Shown here: positions 47,256 through 56,122 of the stretch, piece by piece
Numbering within the stretch: the first letter of the stretch is position 1
Layout: every line of letters begins with the position of its first letter
Origin: an uncultured Mucilaginibacter sp.
GTDB taxonomy: Bacteria; Bacteroidota; Bacteroidia; Sphingobacteriales; Sphingobacteriaceae
Direction of reading: 5' to 3'
Length of the DNA stretch: 64,000 nt
NCBI RefSeq assembly: GCF_913773635.1
Contig: NZ_CAJYGQ010000005.1
Span: 248,001-312,000 of the forward strand
Notes under the pieces: generated by a model
Told to the model about the DNA's origin: nothing
What the model saw: only the letters and a program-made list of their open reading frames with translations
Database searches by the model: none
Program-made: the position numbers and the translations under genes

Positions 47256-48500
47256 TTGGATTTATTTGACAAAATTTCAAAGAACCTTGGCGGACCTATT
47301 GGTCAGCACCAGAAGTGGTCACACGGTTATTTTTCTTTTCCCAAGTTAGAAGGGGAGATTGCTCCTCATATGATGTTTAACGGAAAAGAGCACTTAGTTT
47401 GGAGTCTTAACAACTATTTAGGTTTAGCAAATCATCCGGAAGTGCGCCAGGCTGACGCTCAGGCAGCTGCCGATTACGGTATGGCTTATCCTATGGGTGC
47501 CCGTATGATGTCTGGCAACACCAAATATCACGAGTCGTTAGAGCAGGGTTTGGCCGAGTTTGTGGGCATGGAAGATGCCTTTTTATTAAACTATGGTTAC
47601 CAGGGCATGGTATCAATTATTGATACGCTTGTTGATCGTAATGACGTAATTGTATACGATGCTGAATCACACGCCTGTATTATAGATGGTGTACGCCTTC
47701 ACATGGGTAAGCGCTTTGTTTACCAGCATAACGATATCGCCAGCTTTGAAAAGCAAATGGAGCGGGCTACAAAACTTACCGAGCAATCAGGCGGCGGCAT
47801 TTTAGTAATCACCGAGGGCGTTTTCGGTATGTCGGGTGCTCAAGGTAAAATTAAAGAAATTGTTGACCTTAAAAGCAAGTATAATTTCCGTTTACTTATT
47901 GACGATGCTCATGGCTTTGGTACAATGGGCAAAACAGGGGCAGGTACTCACGAGGCTCAAGACTGTATTGAAGGTGTTGATGTGTTTTTTGGCACGTTTG
48001 CAAAGTCAATGGCAGGCATAGGTGCATTTGTGGCTGCTAAAAAGGATATTATTGCTTACTTACGTTATAACATGCGTTCGCAAACTTTTGCTAAGGCACT
48101 ACCAATGCCAATGGTTATGGGCTTGCATAAGCGTTTTGAACTTCTAAAATCACAACCTGAGCTGCGCGAAAAGCTTTGGCTGATTGCTACCACACTGCAA
48201 AATGGTTTAAAAGAACGCGGTTTTGACATAGGCAACACCAATACAATGGTTACGCCTGTATTTTTAAAAGGCGATTTATTTGAGGCAACAAGTCTTACCC
48301 GTGATTTACGCGAAAACTATGGCATCTTTTGTTCAATAGTGGTTTACCCCGTTATTCCAAAAGGGCTCATTGTATTACGACTTATACCTACTGCAACACA
48401 TTCGTTAGAGGATGTACAGCGTACGCTTGATGCTTACAGCGAAGTTGCTCAAAAATTAAAGGACGGTTTTTACAAGGAGAAGAACTTAGAACTCGCCTAA
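47256..48500 (+). CDS. Alpha-oxoamine synthase family PLP enzyme (SPT/KBL-like)
   Basis: The 414-residue fold-type I PLP enzyme has D216 and H219 in IDDAHGFG and the Schiff-base Lys250 in FGTFAKSMAG, all typical of alpha-oxoamine synthases. The start is TTG; MDLFDKISKN is the expected N-terminus and no ATG is available. This family includes serine palmitoyltransferase, 2-amino-3-ketobutyrate CoA ligase, BioF and HemA. Bacteroidota make sphingolipids, so SPT is attractive, but the sequence does not decide between SPT and KBL. Flanked by a clear promoter and terminator, it is monocistronic. Confidence 0.85.
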   Translation: MDLFDKISKNLGGPIGQHQKWSHGYFSFPKLEGEIAPHMMFNGKEHLVWSLNNYLGLANHPEVRQADAQAAADYGMAYPMGARMMSGNTKYHESLEQGLAEFVGMEDAFLLNYGYQGMVSIIDTLVDRNDVIVYDAESHACIIDGVRLHMGKRFVYQHNDIASFEKQMERATKLTEQSGGGILVITEGVFGMSGAQGKIKEIVDLKSKYNFRLLIDDAHGFGTMGKTGAGTHEAQDCIEGVDVFFGTFAKSMAGIGAFVAAKKDIIAYLRYNMRSQTFAKALPMPMVMGLHKRFELLKSQPELREKLWLIATTLQNGLKERGFDIGNTNTMVTPVFLKGDLFEATSLTRDLRENYGIFCSIVVYPVIPKGLIVLRLIPTATHSLEDVQRTLDAYSEVAQKLKDGFYKEKNLELA

Positions 48501-48522
48501 ACTAAAAACTTAGCTATACAAG

Positions 48523-48548
48523 GCCTCCGCGATAGCGGAGGCTTTTTT
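48523..48548 (+). terminator. Terminator after the alpha-oxoamine synthase gene
   Basis: GCCTCCGC (48523-48530), loop GATA, GCGGAGGC (48535-48542) and six T form a perfect 8-bp G/C-rich stem. Confidence 0.95.
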
Positions 48549-48857
48549 GCGTTTTTTAAGTAGGTTCATGCATCAATTACTATTCAAATTATAGCCTGAA
48601 TGAGTAAATAATAGCTGTTTGAGTATTTTGACAGTCTAAAAGTTTTCAACATACATACTGCCTTTTTGAAAAAAATTAATTTATAAGCGATAATTGATAG
48701 TATAATTCAATTAAATAAACGGTTTGATTGAAAAAGTGCCTAAACAGCATCAGAAGGGCGTTTTTAGGATATCAAACGTTTTTATATTCAAAAAAAAGAT
48801 TTTAGATTAGCCTTAGTTAAAACAATAAACCTCAATCTTTAAAAGGAGTAAATTAAA
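48549..48857. other. AT-rich intergenic region upstream of the H1-like gene
   Basis: About 310 bp with no supportable ORF. It must contain the promoter of the small H1-like gene, but no full TAnnTTTG box stands out; GTATTTTGAC near 48619 is one base short. A Shine-Dalgarno-like AGGAG sits at 48845-48849, just before the next gene. Confidence 0.5.
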
Positions 48858-49034
48858 ATGGACAAATTTAACCAGGTAAAAGAGCTTATTGCTTCATTAG
48901 AAGGCGATGCTGACAAATTCTATAACAAAGGTAACAGCGCTGCTGGAACCCGTATACGTAAAGGAATGCAGGATTTAAAAAACCTTGCTCAAGCAATACG
49001 CCTGGAAGTACAAGACACTAAAAACAAAGCCTAA
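48858..49034 (+). CDS. Histone H1-like protein Hc1 family
   Basis: This 58-residue ORF (MDKFNQVKELIASLEGDADK...) is strongly similar in style to the small Bacteroidota H1-like proteins, which share a FYNKGN-AAGTR-RKGMQDLK core and a LEVQDTKNKA end. It is predicted helical, with basic residues concentrated in the middle and end. It probably binds DNA as a minor nucleoid protein (family knowledge; no test here). Unusually for this genome it has a good Shine-Dalgarno sequence (AAAAGGAG, about nine bases from ATG), implying high expression. It is followed by a strong terminator. Confidence 0.88.
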   Translation: MDKFNQVKELIASLEGDADKFYNKGNSAAGTRIRKGMQDLKNLAQAIRLEVQDTKNKA

Positions 49035-49063
49035 GTTTATATCAGGGCTTAATTAAAAGCTAT

Positions 49064-49096
49064 AAAAAAAGCTGGTTGAAAAACCAGCTTTTTTTA
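49064..49096. terminator. Bidirectional terminator between H1-like gene and dapA
   Basis: A7, GCTGGTT (49071-49077), loop GAAA, AACCAGC (49082-49088) and a T-run of eight form a symmetric hairpin that also serves the convergent dapA. Confidence 0.93.
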
Positions 49097-49150
49097 TGTT
49101 GTAAAATTACGTTGTATTATTTGGCAGAGCTTTAGTGAAATGCTCAGCTA

Positions 49151-50032
49151 TTAGGCAGTAATCTTTTTGAGTTCTGATGCAATTTTATCAGCAGCAGCAC
49201 TGCTTACCTGTACTAAAGGTAAACGCAGGGTATCTCCACAAATGCCTAATTGCTTAAGGGCTGTTTTAATGCCGCCCGGACTTCCTTCGGCAAACATAAG
49301 GCGGGTAAATTCAATTAAATCGTAATGGCCTTTAAGTGCAGCTTTAAAGTTGCCGGTTAAGCAGGTACGTATCATATCTGAAAACTGGCGTGGTACCGCA
49401 TTGCCAATAACTGATATTACACCAACAGCACCCATAGCAATCATAGGAAGGGTTACCGGGTCATCGCCTGATATAAACATGAAATCTTCAGGCTTATCGC
49501 GCATAATCTGGTTAAACTGTTCAAAGTTGCCTGACGCTTCTTTAGTGCCAATAATATTTTTAAAGTCATTGGCTAAACGTACAGTAGTTTCAGCGGTTAC
49601 ATTACTGCCGGTACGGCTGGGTACATTGTAAAGCAACACCGGTAGAGGAGATGCCTCGGCAATAGCCTTGTAATGCTGATAAATGCCTTCCTGTATTGGC
49701 TTATTATAATAAGGGCTGGCCGATAGTATAGCATCATAGCCTGCGGCTTCAAAACCTTTAACGGCTTCAACAACTTCGTAAGTGTTATTGCCGGCTATGC
49801 CAGCAACAAGGTGAACACGTTTATTAACTTTTTCGGCGGTAAAAGCCCATACCTTCTTCTTCTCCTCCTTGCTTAATGTGGCGCTTTCGCCGGTTGTACC
49901 CAATGATACCAGATATTCAACACCTCCGCCAATGAGGTGATTAATCAGGTTTTCGAGGCCGGCATAATCAACCTGGCCATCGGTAGTAAACGGAGTTACC
50001 ATTGCCACTCCCGTTCCGTGAAACATTTCCAT
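49151..50032 (-). CDS. dapA: 4-hydroxy-tetrahydrodipicolinate synthase
   Basis: The 293-residue TIM-barrel enzyme has the Schiff-base Lys164 in GTKEASG, catalytic Tyr135 in LLYNVPSRTG and the GTTGE motif at 45-49. It condenses pyruvate with aspartate semialdehyde, the first step to lysine and meso-DAP, which MurE (33971) uses. A second ATG at 50024-50026 (MFHGTGVAMVTPF) is a possible start. Other aldolases of the NAL family are less likely given the motifs. Confidence 0.94.
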   Translation of the reverse strand: MEMFHGTGVAMVTPFTTDGQVDYAGLENLINHLIGGGVEYLVSLGTTGESATLSKEEKKKVWAFTAEKVNKRVHLVAGIAGNNTYEVVEAVKGFEAAGYDAILSASPYYNKPIQEGIYQHYKAIAEASPLPVLLYNVPSRTGSNVTAETTVRLANDFKNIIGTKEASGNFEQFNQIMRDKPEDFMFISGDDPVTLPMIAMGAVGVISVIGNAVPRQFSDMIRTCLTGNFKAALKGHYDLIEFTRLMFAEGSPGGIKTALKQLGICGDTLRLPLVQVSSAAADKIASELKKITA

Positions 50033-50121
50033 CTTATCTAATTAACAGGATTGCTAAGATATGATTTCCGCTGTTTAAATGCCATTTTTATTTAACCAAC
50101 GTTAAGTTTGTATCAACTTTT

Positions 50122-52572
50122 TTAAAATTCGAGATTGATACGAAATGCTGTTTTTGAGTTAGGACCGCTGTTGAATGACCATCCGTAGAGTGCTTTTATG
50201 CCCAGGTAGCTTATGCCCACGCCAAGCTCCGAGTAGTTTTTAAATTGTGGTGTGGTAAGATAGCTTGCCTTTACTATTTCCTGTAATTTAAGCCGGCGTA
50301 TCAACGGAATTTTACTTAATACCAAGCCGCCAAAGTTATGCTCATAATGTCCTTCCAAGTAACTGCTGGCGGTACTATTGGTATAGTAATTAAGCATCAG
50401 GAAAGAGTTTGGAGCATCATGATGAATTAGTATTTCGTTACCCGAAAAGTGTTTGTAATCGGTAAAGTAAAGTTGCTTGTTGTTGAAAAACTTACCTGCG
50501 CCAATGTAAAAGTCAAACTTACCGTACATACCCAGGCTTACATCACTCTTACTTAAACTGGCGGTGAGTAAATCATAGTCTACATCAGAGCCCAGTAGCT
50601 TGTTTATTCCTTTTGTATAGCCAACCTCAAGCTTAGGATACTTTGATGCTAGATAGAACCTGCCTGTTGGATAGGTTACATAGCGGTTGCTGAAATCATA
50701 ACTGGCGCGAATGCTAACTTTCAAAGCTTGGTTGTTGGGGAACAGTGGTGTATTTGAAAAGGGGGCCAGCGGGTTGTTTGATGAGTACTCTCGGTTGCGG
50801 AAAAAGAAACTGTAATCTGATGTATTGTCAAGCCAGCGCCTGTCTGCAAATTCGGCAACTACGCTTCCCTGTAAGCCTCCTGCAATACGCCTTGATAAGC
50901 CAACAGAAATGAAATGCTTATCATATAGCTTTTGGTAGTTAAGCCGGTAAAACAAGCTTGATATGGAATTTGACAGCGGCCGTATAGGGTAGGTGTTATT
51001 TAAATCTACTACATCTGAGCCACCAGCAAAGCTTAACGAGTAATCATTTATTGGAATAATGCCCGTTATGTTGCCATGTAGCAGTTTATTACTAAAGCCA
51101 TACCTCACCCGGCCTGATAGCCTGAGGTATTTATTGCGGGCACTATCAATTTGCTTACTGAACGATGCGCCATAATTGATAGCCACGCCCTCTACCGTGT
51201 TATATAGCAATGAACCTAATACCGATTCGGTATTGAAATATGTTTTTTTATAGCGGTTACGTATGCTGATGCCTGACAGTAAAAATCGTGTAGCCGATAC
51301 TTTGTTATGAACCTTGTCGAGCGAGTCGAGGTAAGGCTTTGATTCGCGCTTTTTTGCAAGCACCGCCTTTTTTTCATAATCGGTCATTTCTTCAGCAGTA
51401 AGTGGTATTGGGCGCGCCTGCTGCCAGTAGGTAGAGTCTTTTTTATTAACGCCCTGGGTAACCCGCATAACCTCGGCAAACGTTTTGCGTGTAAGTGCAG
51501 GGTTGATGTCGTAGTTTTTAAATACCGCTACAAAGTAACCGCCAATTTTGAAGCTGAATAAGCCGGCCGTAAACTCAAATTTAACCGACGATGGCATCCA
51601 TGTTTTAGTACCCACCGGTACAAATTGCTGTTTAACGGTGAGGGTGTCAACAAAGTTAATTCCGGCCGATTTGGTCAGCATTAAATCGGCGCTGTGCAGG
51701 CGCCAGCTATCTTCAATAATGTAAATAAATCCTTCAAAAGTGGGTTCAAACTTACGCTTGGGTGTTACTTTAATACGGTTAATAGTTTCACCGTTTTCTA
51801 CGGTTTCACCCATGTATTTATAATTATAAAACGATAAAGCATTTTCGGCAATTGGCGAAACTAACGGGCGGTTGCTTAGTCCTTCCCAGTCCTGCAAATT
51901 TTCGTAAAAGTTTACGTTAAGCTCAGATGCCCTGTTGAAACTAAAAGCCCTGTTGCTACCCGATACTTTTGACGATACCATTTCCTCATGGTAATTATTG
52001 GGTTGCATGAAAGCAAGTTTCGATTCAGACTCAGAAAGGTAAACAATCCCTCTGCGGTTGGAGTCAAGGCCAATCTCGCGTGCCATTTGATCAAGATCAC
52101 GACCCATGAACTTTTTTGGCATATTCAATATTCGCTGTAAACCTTTAATGTAAGTATCACAGGTGTAAGACTTAATTTCGGTTAAATATCCTTTACGCTT
52201 ACGTATGGCTTTGCGTATTATAGCATACGCCGGGTCTTCGCCACCAGCCCTTACCACTACGTTTTGTAATTGGAACGCCTCGGGCAAAAGCTCAATGTTC
52301 AAAGTCAGATTGCCTTGTAAGGTTATTTTCCTGCTTTCCTGCTTGTAGCCTATCGCTTTAAACTGTATATCATAGGTGCCGGTTGGAAGCGTAAGCGTAT
52401 ACTGCCCGTCGGCATTGGCGGGCGAGCCTTTGGTGGTGCTTTTTACCAACACAGTAGCAAAAGGCACAGGTTGGCCTGTATTATCTTTTACTGTGCCATT
52501 AATAGTAAAGTTTTGGGCCAGCGCTGTGAAAGATATAAACAACAGGCTGATAAGCGATAAAACAATCTTCAT
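50122..52572 (-). CDS. DUF5686 / carboxypeptidase-regulatory-like outer-membrane protein
   Basis: The 816-residue protein has a signal peptide (MKIVLSLISLLFISFTALAQ), a carboxypeptidase-regulatory-like domain (about 22-105: INGTVKDNTGQPVPFATVLV) and a long DUF5686 region. The C-terminal 300 residues alternate hydrophobic and polar residues and end in Phe (RINLEF), as expected for an outer-membrane beta barrel. Related proteins occur throughout Bacteroidota but their function is unknown. It lacks TonB-dependent plug features, so it is not a SusC protein. Monocistronic. Confidence 0.88.
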   Translation of the reverse strand: MKIVLSLISLLFISFTALAQNFTINGTVKDNTGQPVPFATVLVKSTTKGSPANADGQYTLTLPTGTYDIQFKAIGYKQESRKITLQGNLTLNIELLPEAFQLQNVVVRAGGEDPAYAIIRKAIRKRKGYLTEIKSYTCDTYIKGLQRILNMPKKFMGRDLDQMAREIGLDSNRRGIVYLSESESKLAFMQPNNYHEEMVSSKVSGSNRAFSFNRASELNVNFYENLQDWEGLSNRPLVSPIAENALSFYNYKYMGETVENGETINRIKVTPKRKFEPTFEGFIYIIEDSWRLHSADLMLTKSAGINFVDTLTVKQQFVPVGTKTWMPSSVKFEFTAGLFSFKIGGYFVAVFKNYDINPALTRKTFAEVMRVTQGVNKKDSTYWQQARPIPLTAEEMTDYEKKAVLAKKRESKPYLDSLDKVHNKVSATRFLLSGISIRNRYKKTYFNTESVLGSLLYNTVEGVAINYGASFSKQIDSARNKYLRLSGRVRYGFSNKLLHGNITGIIPINDYSLSFAGGSDVVDLNNTYPIRPLSNSISSLFYRLNYQKLYDKHFISVGLSRRIAGGLQGSVVAEFADRRWLDNTSDYSFFFRNREYSSNNPLAPFSNTPLFPNNQALKVSIRASYDFSNRYVTYPTGRFYLASKYPKLEVGYTKGINKLLGSDVDYDLLTASLSKSDVSLGMYGKFDFYIGAGKFFNNKQLYFTDYKHFSGNEILIHHDAPNSFLMLNYYTNSTASSYLEGHYEHNFGGLVLSKIPLIRRLKLQEIVKASYLTTPQFKNYSELGVGISYLGIKALYGWSFNSGPNSKTAFRINLEF

Positions 52573-52690
52573 GCGTATGATAGGGGTTGTGCATAAAGAT
52601 GCACATTATTGCCTTAACGCCTTGTTAAATAGTGTTAAATAAGCATATATAGGTTAGCTCACCTTGTTTTGTGTAAGATTATAACGCGGC

Positions 52691-53218
52691 TTAATACTCC
52701 GCCAACACTACAATCTTATCTGCCAAAGGCGCAATTTTTTTTCTGCCCTCTAATGCACTCAATCCTACAATAAAGCTAAAGCCGGCAATTACACCGCCCA
52801 TTTGAGTAACCAGGTTTGCAGCTGCAGTAACGGTGCCTCCGGTAGCCAGCAAATCATCATGTATTAAAATACGCTGACCAGATTTAAAGGCATCGGTATG
52901 AACCTCAATAACTGCCGAGCCATATTCTAAGTCATACTCCATTTTTTTAACCGTATATGGCAATTTGCCTGCTTTGCGTATAGGCACAAAAGGCACACCT
53001 AATTTACCGGCCAGTTGTAAACCAAACAAAAAACCGCGGCTTTCAATACCGGCTACGGCATCAACAGTAGAGTTTTGAAAATGGGCTGCAAATGCGTTAA
53101 CTATGTTTTCGCACAAAACAGGCTCTTTAAGTATAGGGGTAATGTCTTTAAATACTATTCCGGGCTTTGGAAAATCAGGGATATCGCGAATTACGGATTT
53201 GATTTGCTGGTCAATCAT
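52691..53218 (-). CDS. apt: Adenine phosphoribosyltransferase
   Basis: The 175-residue type I phosphoribosyltransferase has the PRPP loop HDDLLATGGT at about 120-129 and the Apt-specific FPKPGIVFKDITP and GIESRGFLFG segments. It salvages adenine to AMP. It lies divergently from glyQS with a 144-bp gap and stands alone on its strand. Confidence 0.96.
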   Translation of the reverse strand: MIDQQIKSVIRDIPDFPKPGIVFKDITPILKEPVLCENIVNAFAAHFQNSTVDAVAGIESRGFLFGLQLAGKLGVPFVPIRKAGKLPYTVKKMEYDLEYGSAVIEVHTDAFKSGQRILIHDDLLATGGTVTAAANLVTQMGGVIAGFSFIVGLSALEGRKKIAPLADKIVVLAEY

Positions 53219-53347
53219 AATTTGCCAAAGCTAGCTTTTTTTGGCGATGCATCATAGACGGTAGTTTAACAGTGTATTTTGAGCTAACGGTTTATAACTA
53301 ATGTAATTCCGCAATAGAACATCCGATATCTAAAATCAAAAAAATTC

Positions 53348-53355
53348 TATCTTTG
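53348..53355 (+). promoter_or_regulatory. -7 promoter box of glyQS
   Basis: TATCTTTG matches TAnnTTTG exactly and lies seven bases before the ATG, implying a near-leaderless transcript. A -33 TTG is not evident. Confidence 0.7.
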
Positions 53356-53362
53356 ACGCGCT

Positions 53363-54844
53363 ATGAGTAAAAGTACCGACGAATTATTTAAAAATGTAAT
53401 TGCCCATGCTAAAGAGTATGGTTTTGTATTTCAGTCAAGTGAAATTTACGACGGCCTGAGCGCTGTTTATGATTACGGCCAAAATGGTGCTGAACTGAAA
53501 AATAACATCAAAACCTACTGGTGGAAAAGCATGGTTCAGTTGAACGATAATATTGTGGGTATTGACTCAGCCATATTTATGCACCCAAAAATATGGAAAG
53601 CCAGCGGTCACGTTGATGGTTTCAGCGATCCGATGATTGATAACAAGGATTCGAAAAAACGCTACCGTGCCGACCAGCTTTTAGAAGATCGTATACAAAA
53701 ATACGATGCTGATGGCAAAACCGATAAAGCTGAGCAGCTGCAGCTGGAGTTGGATAAGGCCATGAACGCAGATGACCTTAACCGCCTGCGCGAATTAGTT
53801 GTAGAGCATGAAATTGCCTGCCCTGTAAGCGGTACCCGCAACTGGACCGAAGTACGCCAGTTTAACCTCATGTTCAGCACTCAAATGGGGGCCGTTGCTG
53901 ATGATGCCGATACTATTTACTTACGCCCCGAAACTGCACAGGGTATATTTGTAAACTACCTTAACGTGCAAAAAACCGGTCGTATGAAAATACCTTTTGG
54001 TATTGCACAAATTGGTAAGGCTTTCCGTAATGAGGTTATTGCACGCCAGTTTATAATACGTATGCGCGAGTTTGAACAAATGGAGATGCAATTCTTTGTT
54101 CGACCGGGTACGCAAAAAGAGTGGTTTGATAAATGGAAAGAAACCCGTTTGCAATGGCATTTGGCCTTGGGAACAGCTCCTGAAAAATACCGTTACCATG
54201 AGCATACCAAACTGGCACACTATGCTGATGCCGCTTATGATATTGAATTTAACTTCCCGTTTGGCTTCAAAGAGGTAGAAGGTATTCATAGCCGTACTGA
54301 TTTTGATTTGAGCCAGCATCAGCAGTTCTCGGGCAAAAAAATGCAGTACTTTGACCCTGAGGTTGATCCGGACACTAATAAGCCATATGGTAACTACGTG
54401 CCATACGTTATTGAGACTTCAATAGGGTTAGACCGTATGTTTTTACTTACCATGATTAATGCGTACGAGGAGGAAGACCTGAGCACCGAAGAAAAGCAGG
54501 ACAGCCGTACTGTACTACGCCTGCACCCTTGCCTGGCACCGGTAAAAGCCGCTATTTTCCCGCTTACTAAAAAAGATGGTTTGCCGGAAAAAGCGAGAGA
54601 AATTATGGACACGCTTAAGCTCGACTTTAACATTCAGTACGAAGAAAAAGATGCTATTGGCAAACGTTACCGTCGTCAGGATGCTATTGGTACACCGTTT
54701 TGTATTACGGTAGATCATCAAACACTCGAAGATAACACCGTAACCATACGCCACCGCGACAGTATGCAGCAGGAGCGCGTACCTGCCGACCAGTTGCAAA
54801 AAATAATCGGCGATTTGGTAAGTTGGAGAAACGTGTTGAAATAG
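53363..54844 (+). CDS. glyQS: Glycine--tRNA ligase (alpha2 type)
   Basis: The 493-residue class II synthetase has motif 2 region GKAFRNEVIARQFIIRMREFEQMEMQ (in two halves around residues 217-240), motif 3 ETSIGLDRMFL near 350 and the C-terminal anticodon-binding domain (LHPCLAPVKAAIFPL). It is the single-chain homodimeric type found in eukaryotes and some bacteria rather than the alpha2-beta2 GlyQ/GlyS form. A charged insertion at about 95-135 carries the usual glycine-enzyme insert. Confidence 0.96.
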   Translation: MSKSTDELFKNVIAHAKEYGFVFQSSEIYDGLSAVYDYGQNGAELKNNIKTYWWKSMVQLNDNIVGIDSAIFMHPKIWKASGHVDGFSDPMIDNKDSKKRYRADQLLEDRIQKYDADGKTDKAEQLQLELDKAMNADDLNRLRELVVEHEIACPVSGTRNWTEVRQFNLMFSTQMGAVADDADTIYLRPETAQGIFVNYLNVQKTGRMKIPFGIAQIGKAFRNEVIARQFIIRMREFEQMEMQFFVRPGTQKEWFDKWKETRLQWHLALGTAPEKYRYHEHTKLAHYADAAYDIEFNFPFGFKEVEGIHSRTDFDLSQHQQFSGKKMQYFDPEVDPDTNKPYGNYVPYVIETSIGLDRMFLLTMINAYEEEDLSTEEKQDSRTVLRLHPCLAPVKAAIFPLTKKDGLPEKAREIMDTLKLDFNIQYEEKDAIGKRYRRQDAIGTPFCITVDHQTLEDNTVTIRHRDSMQQERVPADQLQKIIGDLVSWRNVLK

Positions 54845-54863
54845 ACTTATCGTTATAATTACA

Positions 54864-54900
54864 AAAAAGCGGCCTGGATTTATTATTCAGGCCGCTTTTT
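54864..54900. terminator. Bidirectional terminator after glyQS
   Basis: Perfect 13-bp arms AAAAAGCGGCCTG (54864-54876) and CAGGCCGCTTTTT (54888-54900) with an 11-nt loop serve glyQS and the convergent DUF4230 gene. Confidence 0.95.
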
Positions 54901-54932
54901 GTTTACGTTAATATTGAATTAATAAAAATCAG

Positions 54933-55517
54933 TTACTTGAAGTTAAGCACAACCGTTTTGCCCGATATACCTTCTAACAAAGGTTTGAATATAACCTGTG
55001 CGTTCTGCCTGGCTTTACCGGTAATATCCTGTTGTTTGGCATTATCCAGCAAACGCTTTTCGGCAAGTTTGTAAATATCCTCAACCATAGCTTTGGTGGT
55101 GCTTGGTAGTATTACGCCGCTTACGTCATATACTTTGGAGCGTTGATGATCGAGCTTTGCGTAACAAATTTCGGGCTGGGGCAGCGTTACAGTAACTACA
55201 CTGTCGCCGTTACTGCGGGTAATGTTCTGTTTGGTTACTTTGGTAAGATCAATGCAGGCGGTTACTTCGCCCACGGCTACAAATAATACTCGTTCATCCG
55301 GTAAGATGGTGTGTATCTGTTTCTTTTCCAGCACATCCTTCATGCTGTATTTTACCAACTCGAGTTTGCCCATAGCAGTTATTTTTTCTACCATAACATC
55401 TTCCTTAACCTCGGTGCGTACGGTGCCAAATTGGTGCTTCATGTAAAAAAACAGGAATACAAGAAACCCAGTAATAATAATCACAAATAAAAAAGTAAGC
55501 GATAAACGTCTACGCAT
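54933..55517 (-). CDS. DUF4230 domain membrane-anchored protein
   Basis: The 194-residue protein has one N-terminal transmembrane helix (about 7-27) and an extracytoplasmic DUF4230 domain with the conserved KLELVKYSMKDV, VAVGEVTACIDL and LPQPEICYAKLD segments. The domain is widespread but uncharacterised. It is separated from OsmC by a hairpin and stands alone. Confidence 0.87.
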   Translation of the reverse strand: MRRRLSLTFLFVIIITGFLVFLFFYMKHQFGTVRTEVKEDVMVEKITAMGKLELVKYSMKDVLEKKQIHTILPDERVLFVAVGEVTACIDLTKVTKQNITRSNGDSVVTVTLPQPEICYAKLDHQRSKVYDVSGVILPSTTKAMVEDIYKLAEKRLLDNAKQQDITGKARQNAQVIFKPLLEGISGKTVVLNFK

Positions 55518-55546
55518 AGTATTAATATGTATTTGGTTTTAAACAA

Positions 55547-55576
55547 CAAGGAGCAGACGTTATTGTCTGCTCCTTG
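55547..55576 (-). terminator. Terminator after the OsmC-family gene
   Basis: Perfect 12-bp arms CAAGGAGCAGAC (55547-55558) and GTCTGCTCCTTG (55565-55576) with a 6-nt loop lie 77 bases after the OsmC stop. On the minus strand TTGTTGTTT follows. The orientation is inferred from that tail. Confidence 0.75.
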
Positions 55577-55652
55577 TATATTTTACCTGCGCATGTCATT
55601 ACCGTGAACTATCAGCAATTACAGCAGCAAGAAAGGTAGTGTTTTCTATTAC

Positions 55653-56075
55653 TTATACGCCGTAAATCACGTTAAGGGTAAATGGCACGCTTAAAGCTTT
55701 TGAAATGATACAGTTCTTTTTAGCGTCTTCGGCAACGGCTTTAAACTGATCTTCAGATACACCGTCAATAGCTGTAGCTTTAATTTCAAGATGAATACCG
55801 GTTATGGCAAGGTTGGCCATATCAAGGTCTAACACAGCGGCGGTGTCTAAATCACCAGGCTGAAAACCTTGCTGGGTTAAAGCTGCTCCAACAGCCATAG
55901 TAAAGCAACCTGCATGTGCAGCTGCTAATAACTCCTCGGGGTTAGTACCCACGCCCGACTCAAAACGGGTTTTAAAAGAGTATTGAGTTTGATTTAAAGT
56001 AGTGCTTTGTGTAGTTAAGTGGCCTGCGCCGTCTTTCAATGTTCCGTTCCAGTGTGCAGTTGCTGTACGTTTCAT
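55653..56075 (-). CDS. OsmC-family peroxiredoxin
   Basis: The 140-residue protein has both family cysteines: C57 in [10 protein letters not shown] and C122 in [11 protein letters not shown], spaced as in OsmC/Ohr proteins that reduce organic hydroperoxides. [14 protein letters not shown] matches the OsmC rather than Ohr subgroup. It likely detoxifies lipid peroxides in the cytoplasm. It is the downstream neighbour, on the same strand, of the Old Yellow Enzyme, and the two may form an oxidative/electrophile-stress pair. Confidence 0.93.
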   Translation of the reverse strand: MKRTATAHWNGTLKDGAGHLTTQSTTLNQTQYSFKTRFESGVGTNPEELLAAAHAGCFTMAVGAALTQQGFQPGDLDTAAVLDLDMANLAITGIHLEIKATAIDGVSEDQFKAVAEDAKKNCIISKALSVPFTLNVIYGV

Positions 56076-56122
56076 GTTCTTTTTGGGTTGATTATTAAAA
56101 GGTTAATTAGTTTTGCATTCAA

